Part shown: positions 18,547-27,232 of the stretch, piece by piece
How positions within the stretch are numbered: the first letter of the stretch is position 1
How the letters are laid out: every line of letters starts with the position of its first letter
DNA from: Pseudoalteromonas galatheae
GTDB taxonomy: Bacteria; Pseudomonadota; Gammaproteobacteria; Enterobacterales; Alteromonadaceae
Direction: 5' to 3'
DNA: 64,000 nt
NCBI RefSeq assembly: GCF_005886105.2
Contig: NZ_PNCO02000001.1
Coordinates: 2,911,001-2,975,000, forward strand
Notes under the pieces: generated by a model
Database searches by the model: none
What the model was told of the DNA's origin: nothing
The model's input: only the letters and a program-made list of their open reading frames with translations
Made by a program: the position numbers and the translations under genes

Positions 18547-18832
18547 CTTGCTGACTCCAGATTAATTGCCACAACTCACGCTTTTGAGCCGTACTTAGTT
18601 GTGCACTCGGCAAACTTAACTGGTTATTCTCAAGTGCAATCGTGTTGCCCATGACAACCTCAATTTTTCTACCCATTGCCAATTCAAAGTCCTGCAACAA
18701 AACAGTCGGTAAAGCTATTTGCTGAAGCTCATTCACATCAGTAGCAACAACAGCGTTAGGGTCAAGATGTGCAAATGTAGAATTTAGCTTTAGCGGTACA
18801 ATATCAAGAATATCTGCGTAAATCGGATTCAT
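18536..18832 (-). CDS. holD: DNA polymerase III psi subunit (HolD-like)
   Basis: A 98-residue protein immediately upstream of rimI, where HolD sits in enterobacteria. Psi links the clamp loader to chi and SSB. Sequence is weakly conserved in this family; the C-terminal LSLPSAQLSTAQKRELWQLIW matches the position and pattern of the E. coli C-terminal region (ALT...ARAALWQQI). The ATG at 18832 is chosen because the longer frame runs through tRNA-Trp. No strong ribosome binding site precedes it, so the start is uncertain. Assignment rests on size, context and the C-terminal pattern. Confidence 0.75.
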   Translation of the reverse strand: MNPIYADILDIVPLKLNSTFAHLDPNAVVATDVNELQQIALPTVLLQDFELAMGRKIEVVMGNTIALENNQLSLPSAQLSTAQKRELWQLIWSQQDAS

Positions 18833-18896
18833 GGCTAAGCAGTTTACTTTTTTAAGGGAGTTTACTTTGAAAAAATGCGAAGTGCAAAATAAGAAG

Positions 18897-18973
18897 TGGC
18901 AGGGGCGGCAGGACTCGAACCCGCAACCATCGGTTTTGGAGACCGCTGTTCTACCAATTGGAACTACGCCCCT
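18897..18973 (-). tRNA. tRNA-Trp (anticodon CCA)
   Basis: Read on the minus strand: acceptor AGGGGCG pairs with CGCCCCT, the anticodon loop is CTCCAAA with anticodon CCA, the T arm contains GGTTCGAGTCC, and the discriminator G is followed by an encoded CCA end (18897-18899). Total 77 nt. It lies 64 bp upstream of holD. Confidence 0.97.
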
Positions 18974-19062
18974 GCAATGTCGACGCATTATAAAGCGCTT
19001 TTTTGAAAGGTAAAGTGAAAAAATCACTTTTTTGATTCAACTGCTTCTAAAACAAGCAAAAT

Positions 19063-19085
19063 GGCGAATATTTATCATATTCGCC
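19063..19085 (-). terminator. Hairpin downstream of the small gene at 19182-19349
   Basis: GGCGAATAT (19063-19071) and ATATTCGCC (19077-19085) form a perfect 9-bp stem with a 5-nt loop. On the minus strand it is followed by ATTTTGCTTGTTTT; on the plus strand by CTTTTCTT. It lies between the small gene and tRNA-Trp and could act on either strand. Confidence 0.6.
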
Positions 19086-19166
19086 CTTTTCTTAAGCGGG
19101 GTGCTAACTCATTTTAGAGTCATTATTCCCACTCGAAGATCACAGAAGAAAAATATATCTACATAG

Positions 19167-19188
19167 CAGCTAGCTAGAAAGCTAGCTG
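19167..19188. other. Perfect hairpin overlapping the stop of the small gene
   Basis: CAGCTAGCT (19167-19175), loop AGAA, AGCTAGCTG (19180-19188): a perfect 9-bp stem that includes the stop codon of the gene at 19182-19349. No T run follows on the minus strand. Confidence 0.5.
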
Positions 19189-19349
19189 TTCTCGATACCA
19201 TCACCTATACCATGCGCAGAACTTTTTTGATTTTTTGCTGATCGGCGCTTTAGTTCAGCTTTGGCCCAAGCTTCGTCTTGCATACCAAGACGAAGCTCTT
19301 GTATCTCTTCAACACTCAGCCGTCGCGGACCCGAGGTAATCCTATCCAT
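19182..19349 (-). CDS. Small hypothetical protein, 55 aa
   Basis: I do not recognise this protein. It is hydrophilic, rich in Arg, Lys and Glu, with a predicted helical middle (LSVEEIQELRLGMQDEAWAK) and no membrane segment or signal. The start at 19349 is well supported: GGAGG at 19356-19360 lies 6 bases before that ATG, whereas the upstream ATG of the same frame has no such site. A good ribosome binding site and following hairpins suggest it is expressed. Its nature (regulator, ribosome-associated or other) cannot be told from sequence. Confidence 0.55.
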   Translation of the reverse strand: MDRITSGPRRLSVEEIQELRLGMQDEAWAKAELKRRSAKNQKSSAHGIGDGIENS

Positions 19350-19795
19350 CTTGTGCCTCCAACTCATCGCAGTACATTCTAAAACGCATTAAAGCATAAA
19401 TGGAGAAGCCAAAGACAGAAAATGTGACATTGATACCGAATTGGCCTTGTCAGCATTGTAAGGTAGGTATCTTGCGGCTAATTGGCGTATTCAAGTTAGA
19501 TGCAACACCGACCAAAGTAGACCGAACGAGTTAGCAGCTTGATAGCTGCTCAAAATCAATTAGTTAACCTGCTTAATTGCTCAGGCTAGCGGCCTCTGTA
19601 CGCTAAAAAATATAATTGCTTATTAAGGTAAATTTAGGTGTAATGAATACATAATGAGCGCTGAGCAATGCAGGGAAAGCTTACATAACACTAGCTAAAC
19701 TGAATACACTAGCTAGGAAAGTGAGAGCCTCCAAAAAGCAAATTCCCTTAGCATAAATAACACCAACTCTGAGACATCGAGCGGGTAGCGGCTCA
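19350..19795. other. Gene-free region before the cassette, with a possible degraded attC
   Basis: About 445 bp with stops in all frames. GTTAGAT at 19495-19501 fits the attC core GTTRRRY. Upstream of it an imperfect inverted repeat (ATACCGAATTGGCC at 19434-19447 against GGCTAATTGGCGTAT at 19477-19491) could be the paired arms, but no RYYYAAC box completes the site. If real, 19496-19795 would be a cassette without a gene. A short palindrome (AGCAGC, GCTGCT) lies at about 19534-19551. Supported only weakly. Confidence 0.3.
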
Positions 19796-19854
19796 GTCCA
19801 ACAAGCGATTATGCAACACAAACTGCGTGTCGCATAAATACTAAATTGTTAGGT
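19796..19854 (+). repeat. attC-like site (59 bp) before the cassette ORF
   Basis: The element begins with GTCCAAC, which fits RYYYAAC, and ends with GTTAGGT, which fits GTTRRRY. Between them are paired arms TTATGC (19809-19814) with GCATAA (19832-19837) and ACAC with GTGT, separated by one mismatch, around a 7-nt loop. Its length of 59 bp is that of a classic integron 59-base element. The cassette ORF starts 4 bases later, and AGGT of the core lies 4 bases before the ATG, so the core may also act as a weak ribosome binding site. Confidence 0.72.
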
Positions 19855-19858
19855 AACC

Positions 19859-20194
19859 ATGAGAGCTTTGAGCAAAATTTTATTTTCCCTACTTTTTGCC
19901 TATCTATCGGTATTGCTGTTAGTTGTAGGCTGGGAATATTACATGCTCGGAATTATAGAGCAGCCGAAAATGATTGAAGAATATAGGTTCGGATCTGAAG
20001 CAATGGTGTCAAATGGTGGAATGAAATATAAAACACACCAAGCATATGTTGCGCATAGCTTGAAGTTTGTTCTCATTACACTAACCTCCATTTTAGCTGG
20101 TTTATCAGTTCTAAAGTTCGCAAAAAAGAACAGTGTTTGGAAAGCTAATGCAATATTTGTGTTATCTATCTTGGTTCTGTTTATGTCGGGGTAG
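19859..20194 (+). CDS. Gene-cassette ORF: small membrane protein of unknown function
   Basis: A 111-residue hydrophobic protein with about three membrane segments (near 7-28, 68-90 and 94-110) and a short polar part between the first two. I do not recognise a family. Its setting is that of an integron gene cassette: it starts 4 bases after an attC core, and the cassette start TTAGGTAACC (19849-19858) is the exact reverse complement of GGTTACCTAA (20197-20206) just after its stop, as expected for the start of a cassette and the first core of its own attC. No promoter is obvious. Small membrane proteins of unknown role are common cassette cargo. Confidence 0.7.
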   Translation: MRALSKILFSLLFAYLSVLLLVVGWEYYMLGIIEQPKMIEEYRFGSEAMVSNGGMKYKTHQAYVAHSLKFVLITLTSILAGLSVLKFAKKNSVWKANAIFVLSILVLFMSG

Positions 20195-20244
20195 TTGGTT
20201 ACCTAATCGGGTAGCCGAGGGTATCTAGCCCTCAGCCCCCACAA

Positions 20245-20272
20245 CACCCTGCATGCGGGTCCGCACAGGGCG
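20245..20272 (-). ncRNA. Group II intron domain V
   Basis: On the minus strand CGCCCTG pairs with CAGGGTG (one G-U pair), a two-base TG bulge follows, and TGCG pairs with CGCA around a GACC loop. The CGC at the foot of the stem is the catalytic triad form seen in class C introns. The fold appears intact, so the ribozyme may be active. Confidence 0.85.
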
Positions 20273-20286
20273 TTTCATCTAACAGA

Positions 20287-21624
20287 TTACCCGTTTGGGT
20301 AATGCACTTTTATCCATCCGTCTCTGAGTGAATATAGTCCCTCGTTTTTCAGATAATTTAAGCTTAAAGCCTGTTGAATACCGGGTGTTTTGGAACTGCG
20401 CCAAGGCCCTTTACTTGTGATGCCACAGGCAACGGCTGCTTGCACATGAACTCCACGCTTCATCAGGTTTCTCACTTTAGTTCTCGGTTTTCGCCATTGT
20501 CGCCAGTAGCACATCCTGATCCTGCGCCTTATCCAGTGGTCTAGGTCAACACATTGCTGGTATGCGTTTGCAATACCAAAATAATTGATCCATCCGCTTA
20601 GATATTGGCTTAATTTAAACAACTGATATTGCATGCTCACGCCCCAATTACGGTTAGTTAGAATGCGTACCTGTCGCTTAAATTTATGCAGGGTTTTGTC
20701 ATGCCATTTGATTGCACCACGTTTAAAGGTAAACCCTAAGAATTTACTTTGTGTGGTTTTAACCACCTGACTTTTATCCGTGTTAACAAGCAATTTGAGT
20801 TTAGTTTCAAGGAACCGAGTAACGCTGGCAAGTACACGTTCGCCCGCACGTTTTGATTTTATTAAGATTATAAAATCATCAGCGTAACGGGCAAATTGGT
20901 GACCTCGTTGCTCCAATTCTTTGTCTAAATCATCCAACATAATGTTGGATAATAAAGGAGAAAGAGGGCCGCCTTGCGGTACTCCTTCTAAACTCGGAAT
21001 TAGCGTGCCATTGTCATCAATTCCAGCTCTGAGATAACGGCCAATGAGTTTGATCAAGCGTTTATCTTTGACATGACGTGATAAATTTCGCATCAATAAG
21101 TCGTGATTGACTCGGTCAAAGAACTTTGACAAATCGACATCTACCGCAATATTGCGTTTAGATTTAATGATTTGTTGAACTTGCTTCACAGCTTGTTGGC
21201 CGTTACGGTTAGGACGAAAACCAAAGCTGTTATCTGAAAATGTGTTATCAATGATGGGCGATAAAACCTGAGTAATGGCTTGCTGGATAACTCGGTCGAC
21301 CACGGTGGGTATTCCGAGTTGCCGCTTTCCACCATCGGGTTTATCAATTTCAACGCGTTTGACCGGCTGAGGACGATAAGTCCCATTTTCGAGTTGAGCT
21401 TTGCACTGTTGCCAGTGTTGTTTTGCCCAGTCGATAAATTGGGCTATTTTCATACCATCCACACCCGCTGCGCCTTTGTTGGCTTTAACCTGCTTCCATG
21501 CGCGTTGAAGGTTATCGTTTGATAAAACGTGTCCGAATAAATCAAAGTTGAAGGTTGATTGCACTGCATTACGCTGCATATCAGAACCACAGGGCTGTGG
21601 CGTATAGTTATGTAAGTAAGACAT
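20287..21624 (-). CDS. ltrA: Group II intron reverse transcriptase/maturase (class C)
   Basis: A 445-residue intron-encoded protein. The N-terminal part holds RT blocks, including KPDGGKRQLGIPTVVDRVIQ (about 95-114), FGFRPNR, the first catalytic aspartate in DVDLSKFFD, GVPQGGPLSPLLSN (214-227) and the catalytic YADD at 247-250. A maturase (X) domain follows (about 320-380), then a short C-terminal tail with GPWRSSKTPGIQQALS. There is no HNH endonuclease, as usual for class C. The protein helps splice the intron and copies it into new sites. No frameshift or stop interrupts it. The ATG at 21624 gives a full-length protein. Confidence 0.94.
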   Translation of the reverse strand: MSYLHNYTPQPCGSDMQRNAVQSTFNFDLFGHVLSNDNLQRAWKQVKANKGAAGVDGMKIAQFIDWAKQHWQQCKAQLENGTYRPQPVKRVEIDKPDGGKRQLGIPTVVDRVIQQAITQVLSPIIDNTFSDNSFGFRPNRNGQQAVKQVQQIIKSKRNIAVDVDLSKFFDRVNHDLLMRNLSRHVKDKRLIKLIGRYLRAGIDDNGTLIPSLEGVPQGGPLSPLLSNIMLDDLDKELEQRGHQFARYADDFIILIKSKRAGERVLASVTRFLETKLKLLVNTDKSQVVKTTQSKFLGFTFKRGAIKWHDKTLHKFKRQVRILTNRNWGVSMQYQLFKLSQYLSGWINYFGIANAYQQCVDLDHWIRRRIRMCYWRQWRKPRTKVRNLMKRGVHVQAAVACGITSKGPWRSSKTPGIQQALSLNYLKNEGLYSLRDGWIKVHYPNG

Positions 21625-22174
21625 GAAGTATTCCTTCGGTTAAATGTTCAGGCCTTCACCGTGTCTCATCCATTACGATGGGTGTTTGGCTACTATGCCG
21701 TCTGCTGACTGCTGGATAATCACAAAATAAATTGCTCTAAATTGCGCTGCGTGCGTATCGGTGGGTGTTGCAGTGGTTTCGCTCGTAGACTATTTCGCAA
21801 CCAAATAGCAACGCCAAGGGGTTGATTGACCAGCCACTTACTGGTATTTTCCGCAGCGATAGCGCAGGCCGCATGTCATCCAGCTCTCCCCGAATAAGAA
21901 CATTAACTTTCATTGCACAACTGCATCATTTACGGTGGCCGTTAGATCACGTGACTTCGTTATCTTGTGCTAACTCGTCTTCAGCCTACGCCTAGTATGA
22001 TGTTTTTGTTCATCAGCTCGCAATTTTGCTAGCGGCTTCCTCCATACAAACCCTCGCGGATTTGCACTTGCCATTCGCTAGTAGTTATCTTTTAATAACA
22101 ATCAGTTATTTAAACGGTGATCTTCCTACAGAGGACTTTCACCTCATTAGTTAATGCCCATGTCGGGCGTACAC
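21625..22174 (-). ncRNA. Intron RNA domains I-III and start of IV
   Basis: This 550-bp stretch has no gene and is the 5' structural part of the intron. Seen on the minus strand are the GCCCGACATGGGC stem near the 5' end and the GAGGTGAAAGTCCTC segment (about 22129-22143). Individual domains II and III were not delimited by eye. Confidence 0.75.
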
Positions 22175-22178
22175 AAGT

Positions 22179-22258
22179 GCCTAAACCAAAGGACGCAAAA
22201 CAGCAGGCTTGCGCTCCTTTGTCGCTAATTGTAGCCTGCTATTTTTCGCCGGTTAGGC
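22179..22258 (+). repeat. Second attC-like site, interrupted next to its first core by the intron
   Basis: GCCTAAACC (22179-22187) is nearly complementary to the end GGTTAGGC (22251-22258); GTTAGGC fits GTTRRRY. Inside, AGCAGGCT (22202-22209) and AGCCTGCT (22233-22240) are perfect inverted repeats and the pairing continues outward (CGCAAAACAGC with GCTATTTTTCG). The true first core is probably ACCTAA at 20201-20206 on the other side of the intron, because it matches the start of the cassette; the site without the intron would then be about 89 bp. Confidence 0.6.
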
Positions 22259-22488
22259 AAGCGCTAGCCCATAGAAATTTTTATGCGAAATTCGCCTAAT
22301 AAAGCCGGCGACCTAAAACGTTTATGTTCAGAAACAAGTTACAGCTTCACCATAATCGGTTTGATATATGTGAAATGCGGTGCTGTGTAGCCACGGCCTC
22401 CAAAAAATAGCAGGCCAGCATCACTATAAACATCACTACGAAGAAACAAAATACCTCCGCAAGGTTTTTTAAGAAAGTAAGAATTCAT
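22259..22488. other. Intergenic region after the cassette array
   Basis: No gene is seen. GCCTAATAAAGCCGGCGA at 22294-22311 is close to the reverse complement of TCGCCGGTTAGGC at 22246-22258, with five extra bases. This could be a rearranged or decayed further attC, or simply a long stem. The rest up to the guaA terminator shows nothing I can name. Confidence 0.3.
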
Positions 22489-22493
22489 AAAAA

Positions 22494-22525
22494 AAGCCAG
22501 TCAGAAATACTGACTGGCCTTTTAT
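22494..22525 (-). terminator. Terminator of guaA
   Basis: On the minus strand GGCCAGTCAG pairs with CTGACTGGCT around TATTT, followed by TTTTTT. It lies 40 bp after the guaA stop. Confidence 0.93.
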
Positions 22526-22564
22526 TAATCTAACGAAAGCTAGGTTAGGTTTTTACAACCAAGT

Positions 22565-24139
22565 CTATTCCCACTCGATTGTCGCTGGCGGCTTACCTGA
22601 TACATCGTAAACCACGCGAGAAATACCATCAATTTCATTGATGATACGGTTTGAAACGTGGCCTAGTAGCTCGTATGGTAGGTGTGACCAACGTGCCGTC
22701 ATAAAGTCGATAGTTTCAACACAACGTAGTGAGATCACCCAGTCGTATTTGCGTGCATCACCCATCACGCCAACAGAGCGTACTGGTAGGAACACAGCAA
22801 ATGCTTGAGATACTTTGTGGTATAGATCCGCTTTATGTAGTTCTTCAATGAAGATAGCGTCAGCACGGCGCAGTAAGTCACAGTATTCTTTCTTGATTTC
22901 GCCAAGTACACGAACACCAAGACCTGGACCTGGGAACGGGTGACGATAAAGCATGTCATACGGTAGGCCAAGCTCTAGACCAATCTTGCGAACTTCATCT
23001 TTAAATAGTTCACGCAGTGGCTCAACCAGACCAAGCTCCATATCTTCAGGTAATCCACCCACATTGTGGTGAGATTTGATCACATGCGCTTTACCGGTTT
23101 TAGATGCTGCCGATTCGATAACATCAGGGTAAATTGTACCCTGCGCTAACCATTTCGCGTTTACGCGCTGGCTGGCTTGCTCATCGAATACTTCAATAAA
23201 GGTGTGACCAATTGCTTTACGTTTGTCTTCAGGATCATTTAAACCGTTAAGCGCGTTAAGGAAACGATCTTCAGCTTCTACCTTGATGATGTTCAGACCA
23301 AACTTATCACCGAACATATCCATTACTTGCTGGCCTTCATTCAAGCGTAGTAGGCCATTATCAACAAATACACAGGTTAGCTTGTCGCCAATCGCACGGT
23401 GAATAAGCATTGCAACCACTGATGAATCAACACCACCAGATAACCCAAGGATAACCTCGTCATCCCCTACTTTCTCTTTGATACGCTCAATTGCATCTTC
23501 AATGATTTGCTCAGGCGTCCATAGTTTTTCACAACCACAGATATCAATTGCAAAACGCTCTAGTAAACGCAAGCCTTGCTGAGTGTGCGTTACTTCTGGG
23601 TGGAACTGTACACCGTAGAAACGCTTTTCTTCCCAAGACATTGCCGCATGAGGGCAAGTATCCGTTCTCGCTGAAGTTTTGAATGTATCTGGGATTTTAG
23701 CAACCTTATCGCCATGGCTCATCCACACGTCTAGGTAACCTGCACCATCTTCGATGTGATCTTCAATCGCTTCAAATAGCTTACAGTCACCCACTTTCTC
23801 TACTTTTGCGTAGCCGAATTCTTTTTTATCTGAGCTATGTACCTGACCACCAAGCTGCATTGCCATCGTCTGCATACCGTAACAGATACCCAGTACAGGC
23901 ACACCGGCTTCGAATACGTAATCTGGTGCTTTTGGGCTACCTTCAAGCGTTGTTGACTCTGGGCCACCTGATAGAATGATACCTTGAGGATTGAACTCAC
24001 GGATTTGCTCTTCTGTCACATCCCAAGCCCAAAGTTCACAGTAAACACCAATTTCACGTACACGACGTGCAATTAGCTGAGTGTATTGCGAACCAAAGTC
24101 TAAGATCAAAATTCGGGAATCGTGGATATCTTTGCTCAT
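22565..24139 (-). CDS. guaA: GMP synthase (glutamine-hydrolysing)
   Basis: GuaA converts XMP, glutamine and ATP to GMP, the last step of guanine nucleotide synthesis. The 524-residue protein has an N-terminal class I glutaminase domain (about 8-200) with nucleophile Cys in [10 protein letters not shown] and the His-Glu of QFHPEVTHT, an ATP pyrophosphatase domain with the PP-loop [11 protein letters not shown] (about 233-243), and the C-terminal dimerisation domain ending PPATIEWE. Length is as in E. coli. It follows guaB by 105 bp in the usual guaBA order. Confidence 0.98.
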   Translation of the reverse strand: MSKDIHDSRILILDFGSQYTQLIARRVREIGVYCELWAWDVTEEQIREFNPQGIILSGGPESTTLEGSPKAPDYVFEAGVPVLGICYGMQTMAMQLGGQVHSSDKKEFGYAKVEKVGDCKLFEAIEDHIEDGAGYLDVWMSHGDKVAKIPDTFKTSARTDTCPHAAMSWEEKRFYGVQFHPEVTHTQQGLRLLERFAIDICGCEKLWTPEQIIEDAIERIKEKVGDDEVILGLSGGVDSSVVAMLIHRAIGDKLTCVFVDNGLLRLNEGQQVMDMFGDKFGLNIIKVEAEDRFLNALNGLNDPEDKRKAIGHTFIEVFDEQASQRVNAKWLAQGTIYPDVIESAASKTGKAHVIKSHHNVGGLPEDMELGLVEPLRELFKDEVRKIGLELGLPYDMLYRHPFPGPGLGVRVLGEIKKEYCDLLRRADAIFIEELHKADLYHKVSQAFAVFLPVRSVGVMGDARKYDWVISLRCVETIDFMTARWSHLPYELLGHVSNRIINEIDGISRVVYDVSGKPPATIEWE

Positions 24140-24205
24140 TGATAATCTCGTTAGTTAGGAACTAAACAGGATAAAGCCGCATTGCGTCTCTATCAAAAGT
24201 AATAA

Positions 24206-24226
24206 GGGCTAGCAACTTGCTAGCCC
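24206..24226. other. Perfect palindromic hairpin between guaB and guaA
   Basis: GGGCTAGCA, ACT, TGCTAGCCC: a 9-bp perfect stem that can close further across the loop. On the minus strand it is followed by TTATTACTTTT, not a compact U tract. It could be a partial terminator or an RNA stabiliser lowering guaA relative to guaB. Confidence 0.5.
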
Positions 24227-24244
24227 AGAAACACGCCTTGAGGC

Positions 24245-25777
<1,533 letters not shown>

Positions 25778-25845
25778 TTATGGGAGTAAATAAAATTTAG
25801 CAAAAAATGTGATAAAGTGACTGTGAATTTTTTATGGAGGCCAAC

Positions 25846-27183
25846 ATGGGATACCCCAATAATAACAAAACCTATTCTGTATCAAGACTTAACAGAGAAA
25901 TACGCGCGCTCTTAGAACAAGGTTTTGCCTCTGTACAACTCACCGGAGAAATTTCAAACTTTGTTGCTCCGGCCTCAGGGCATTGGTATTTTTCTCTAAA
26001 AGATGACAAAGCCCAGATAAAAGCAGCCATGTGGCGAGGTAATAATCGTTATTGTAACCATCGCCCAGCCAACGGTCAGCAGGTAATGGTACAAGCTAGA
26101 GTATCAGTGTATGAGCCTCGAGGCGACTATCAATTGATAGTCGAACAAATGGCCCCTGCCGGTGAAGGTTTGCTCAAGCAACAGTTTGACGCCCTTAAAA
26201 TGCAGCTAGCCGCAGAAGGCCTGTTTTCGGCTAGTCACAAAAAGCCTTTGCCAAGTGTCATTAATCGCGTGGGGGTCGTCACCTCAGCGACAGGCGCTGC
26301 CATCAAGGATATTTTGACTGTACTCAAACGTCGCGCCCCACAGTTACAAGTCGTTATTTACCCAGCCCTAGTGCAAGGCGATGAAGCCAAGCAGCAGATT
26401 TGCAAACAAATCGCTCAGGCGAATGCTAGGCGCGAGGTAGACGTATTGATCGTTGGTAGAGGTGGCGGCTCATTAGAAGATTTATGGAGCTTTAACGAGG
26501 AGCCAGTCGCAAGGGCCATTTTTGCCAGCTTAATTCCGGTGATAAGCGCAGTAGGGCATGAAATAGATACTACCATTTCCGACTATGTCGCAGATATCAG
26601 AGCGCCAACCCCATCGGCGGCCGCCGAATTAGTGAGCCCAGACTCTGAAGCGCTAAAACAGCGTACTTCACAGTTACTACAATATCTCAATCAAGCTTTT
26701 AAACGTCGCCTTGAAGGTGCATCACAGCGTTTGGCAAACTTTGAAGCCCGACTGCAGCTACAACATCCTAAAAATCAACTAATGCAGCAAACACAGCGAG
26801 TTGATGAATTAGAACAGCGATTAATTCGTGCTCAAGCCCATCACTTACGTCAAAAGCAATCGCAATTTCATCTACTGCAGCATAGATTTGACCGATTACA
26901 TCCAGAGCAAAGGATCGCTCAATTCAAGCAATTGGTCGCACAACTCGGTGATAAGTTGCAGTATGCAATGGAGCAAAAGCTTAACACACAAAGACATCAA
27001 CTCGCGGTATCAAGCGCAAAACTAGACAGCGTCAGCCCACTGGCGGTGTTAGCTCGGGGTTATAGTATTGCCAAGCAGGAAGATAAAGTGATTAAGTCTG
27101 TGGCGGATGTCGACCCAGAAAAGCCGATAATCACACAACTTGCTGATGGTGAGGTGGTGTCTACGGTAAAAGCAACCCAATAA
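25846..27183 (+). CDS. xseA: Exodeoxyribonuclease VII large subunit
   Basis: XseA is the catalytic subunit of exonuclease VII, which degrades single-stranded DNA to oligonucleotides with several XseB subunits. The 445-residue protein shows the N-terminal OB fold (about 8-105, LTGEISNFVAPASGHWYFSLKD), the catalytic domain with GVVTSATGAAIKDI and DVLIVGRGGGSLEDLW, GHEIDTTISDYVADIRAPTP, and a long coiled-coil arm (about 270-400). The start is the ATG at 25846, with GGAGG 5 bases upstream; the ATG at 25834 overlaps that site. xseB is not adjacent. Confidence 0.97.
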   Translation: MGYPNNNKTYSVSRLNREIRALLEQGFASVQLTGEISNFVAPASGHWYFSLKDDKAQIKAAMWRGNNRYCNHRPANGQQVMVQARVSVYEPRGDYQLIVEQMAPAGEGLLKQQFDALKMQLAAEGLFSASHKKPLPSVINRVGVVTSATGAAIKDILTVLKRRAPQLQVVIYPALVQGDEAKQQICKQIAQANARREVDVLIVGRGGGSLEDLWSFNEEPVARAIFASLIPVISAVGHEIDTTISDYVADIRAPTPSAAAELVSPDSEALKQRTSQLLQYLNQAFKRRLEGASQRLANFEARLQLQHPKNQLMQQTQRVDELEQRLIRAQAHHLRQKQSQFHLLQHRFDRLHPEQRIAQFKQLVAQLGDKLQYAMEQKLNTQRHQLAVSSAKLDSVSPLAVLARGYSIAKQEDKVIKSVADVDPEKPIITQLADGEVVSTVKATQ

Positions 27184-27191
27184 GAGGGTAT

Positions 27192-27220
27192 AAAAATGGG
27201 GAAGTGATTTCCCCATTTTT
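27192..27220. terminator. Bidirectional terminator between xseA and cysE
   Basis: AAAAATGGGGA (27192-27202) pairs with TCCCCATTTTT (27210-27220), giving A and T runs on both flanks of the GC core, between two convergent genes. Confidence 0.92.
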
Positions 27221-27232
27221 AATCTAATAACC

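Larger units (their letters stand above)
20206..22174 (-). mobile_element. Group IIC intron inserted at an attC site
   Basis: The intron runs on the minus strand, about 1.97 kb. At its 5' end GTGTACGCCC is followed by CGACATGGGC and by GAGGTGAAAGTCCTC, typical of domain I. It encodes a reverse transcriptase/maturase in domain IV, and ends with a recognisable domain V, a domain VI stem (GGCTGAGGG with CCCTCGGCT) and the terminal ACCCGAT. It sits between ACCTAA and AAGTGCCTAAACC, at the first core of an attC, antisense to the cassette gene. That orientation and site are those of group IIC-attC introns. The boundaries may be off by 1-2 bases; the 5' exon end reads CACTT rather than the TTGTT usual at such sites. 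Confidence 0.85.

Noticed and set aside
18831..19013. 60-residue frame on the plus strand across tRNA-Trp
   Set aside because: It runs antisense through the tRNA gene and holD upstream region, has no ribosome binding site and no recognisable protein.
19521..19536. CCGAACGAGTTA shared by 11617-11628 and about 19522-19533 as a dispersed repeat
   Set aside because: Only 12 bases match and the flanks differ; two copies of this length in 64 kb are not enough to call a repeat family.
18897..19858. tRNA-Trp as attachment site of a genomic island
   Set aside because: The 3' end of the tRNA faces holD, away from the cassette region, there is no repeated tRNA end at the far side and no tyrosine integrase gene.
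19182..20194. Toxin-antitoxin pair formed by the 55-aa and 111-aa proteins
   Set aside because: They are on opposite strands about 500 bp apart, and the larger one lies within a separate cassette boundary; neither shows a known toxin or antitoxin fold.
20287..21624. Reverse transcriptase as a retron or diversity-generating element
   Set aside because: The YADD enzyme is followed by a maturase domain and a clear group II domain V, and lies inside an intron with recognisable ends; there is no msr/msd or template/variable repeat.
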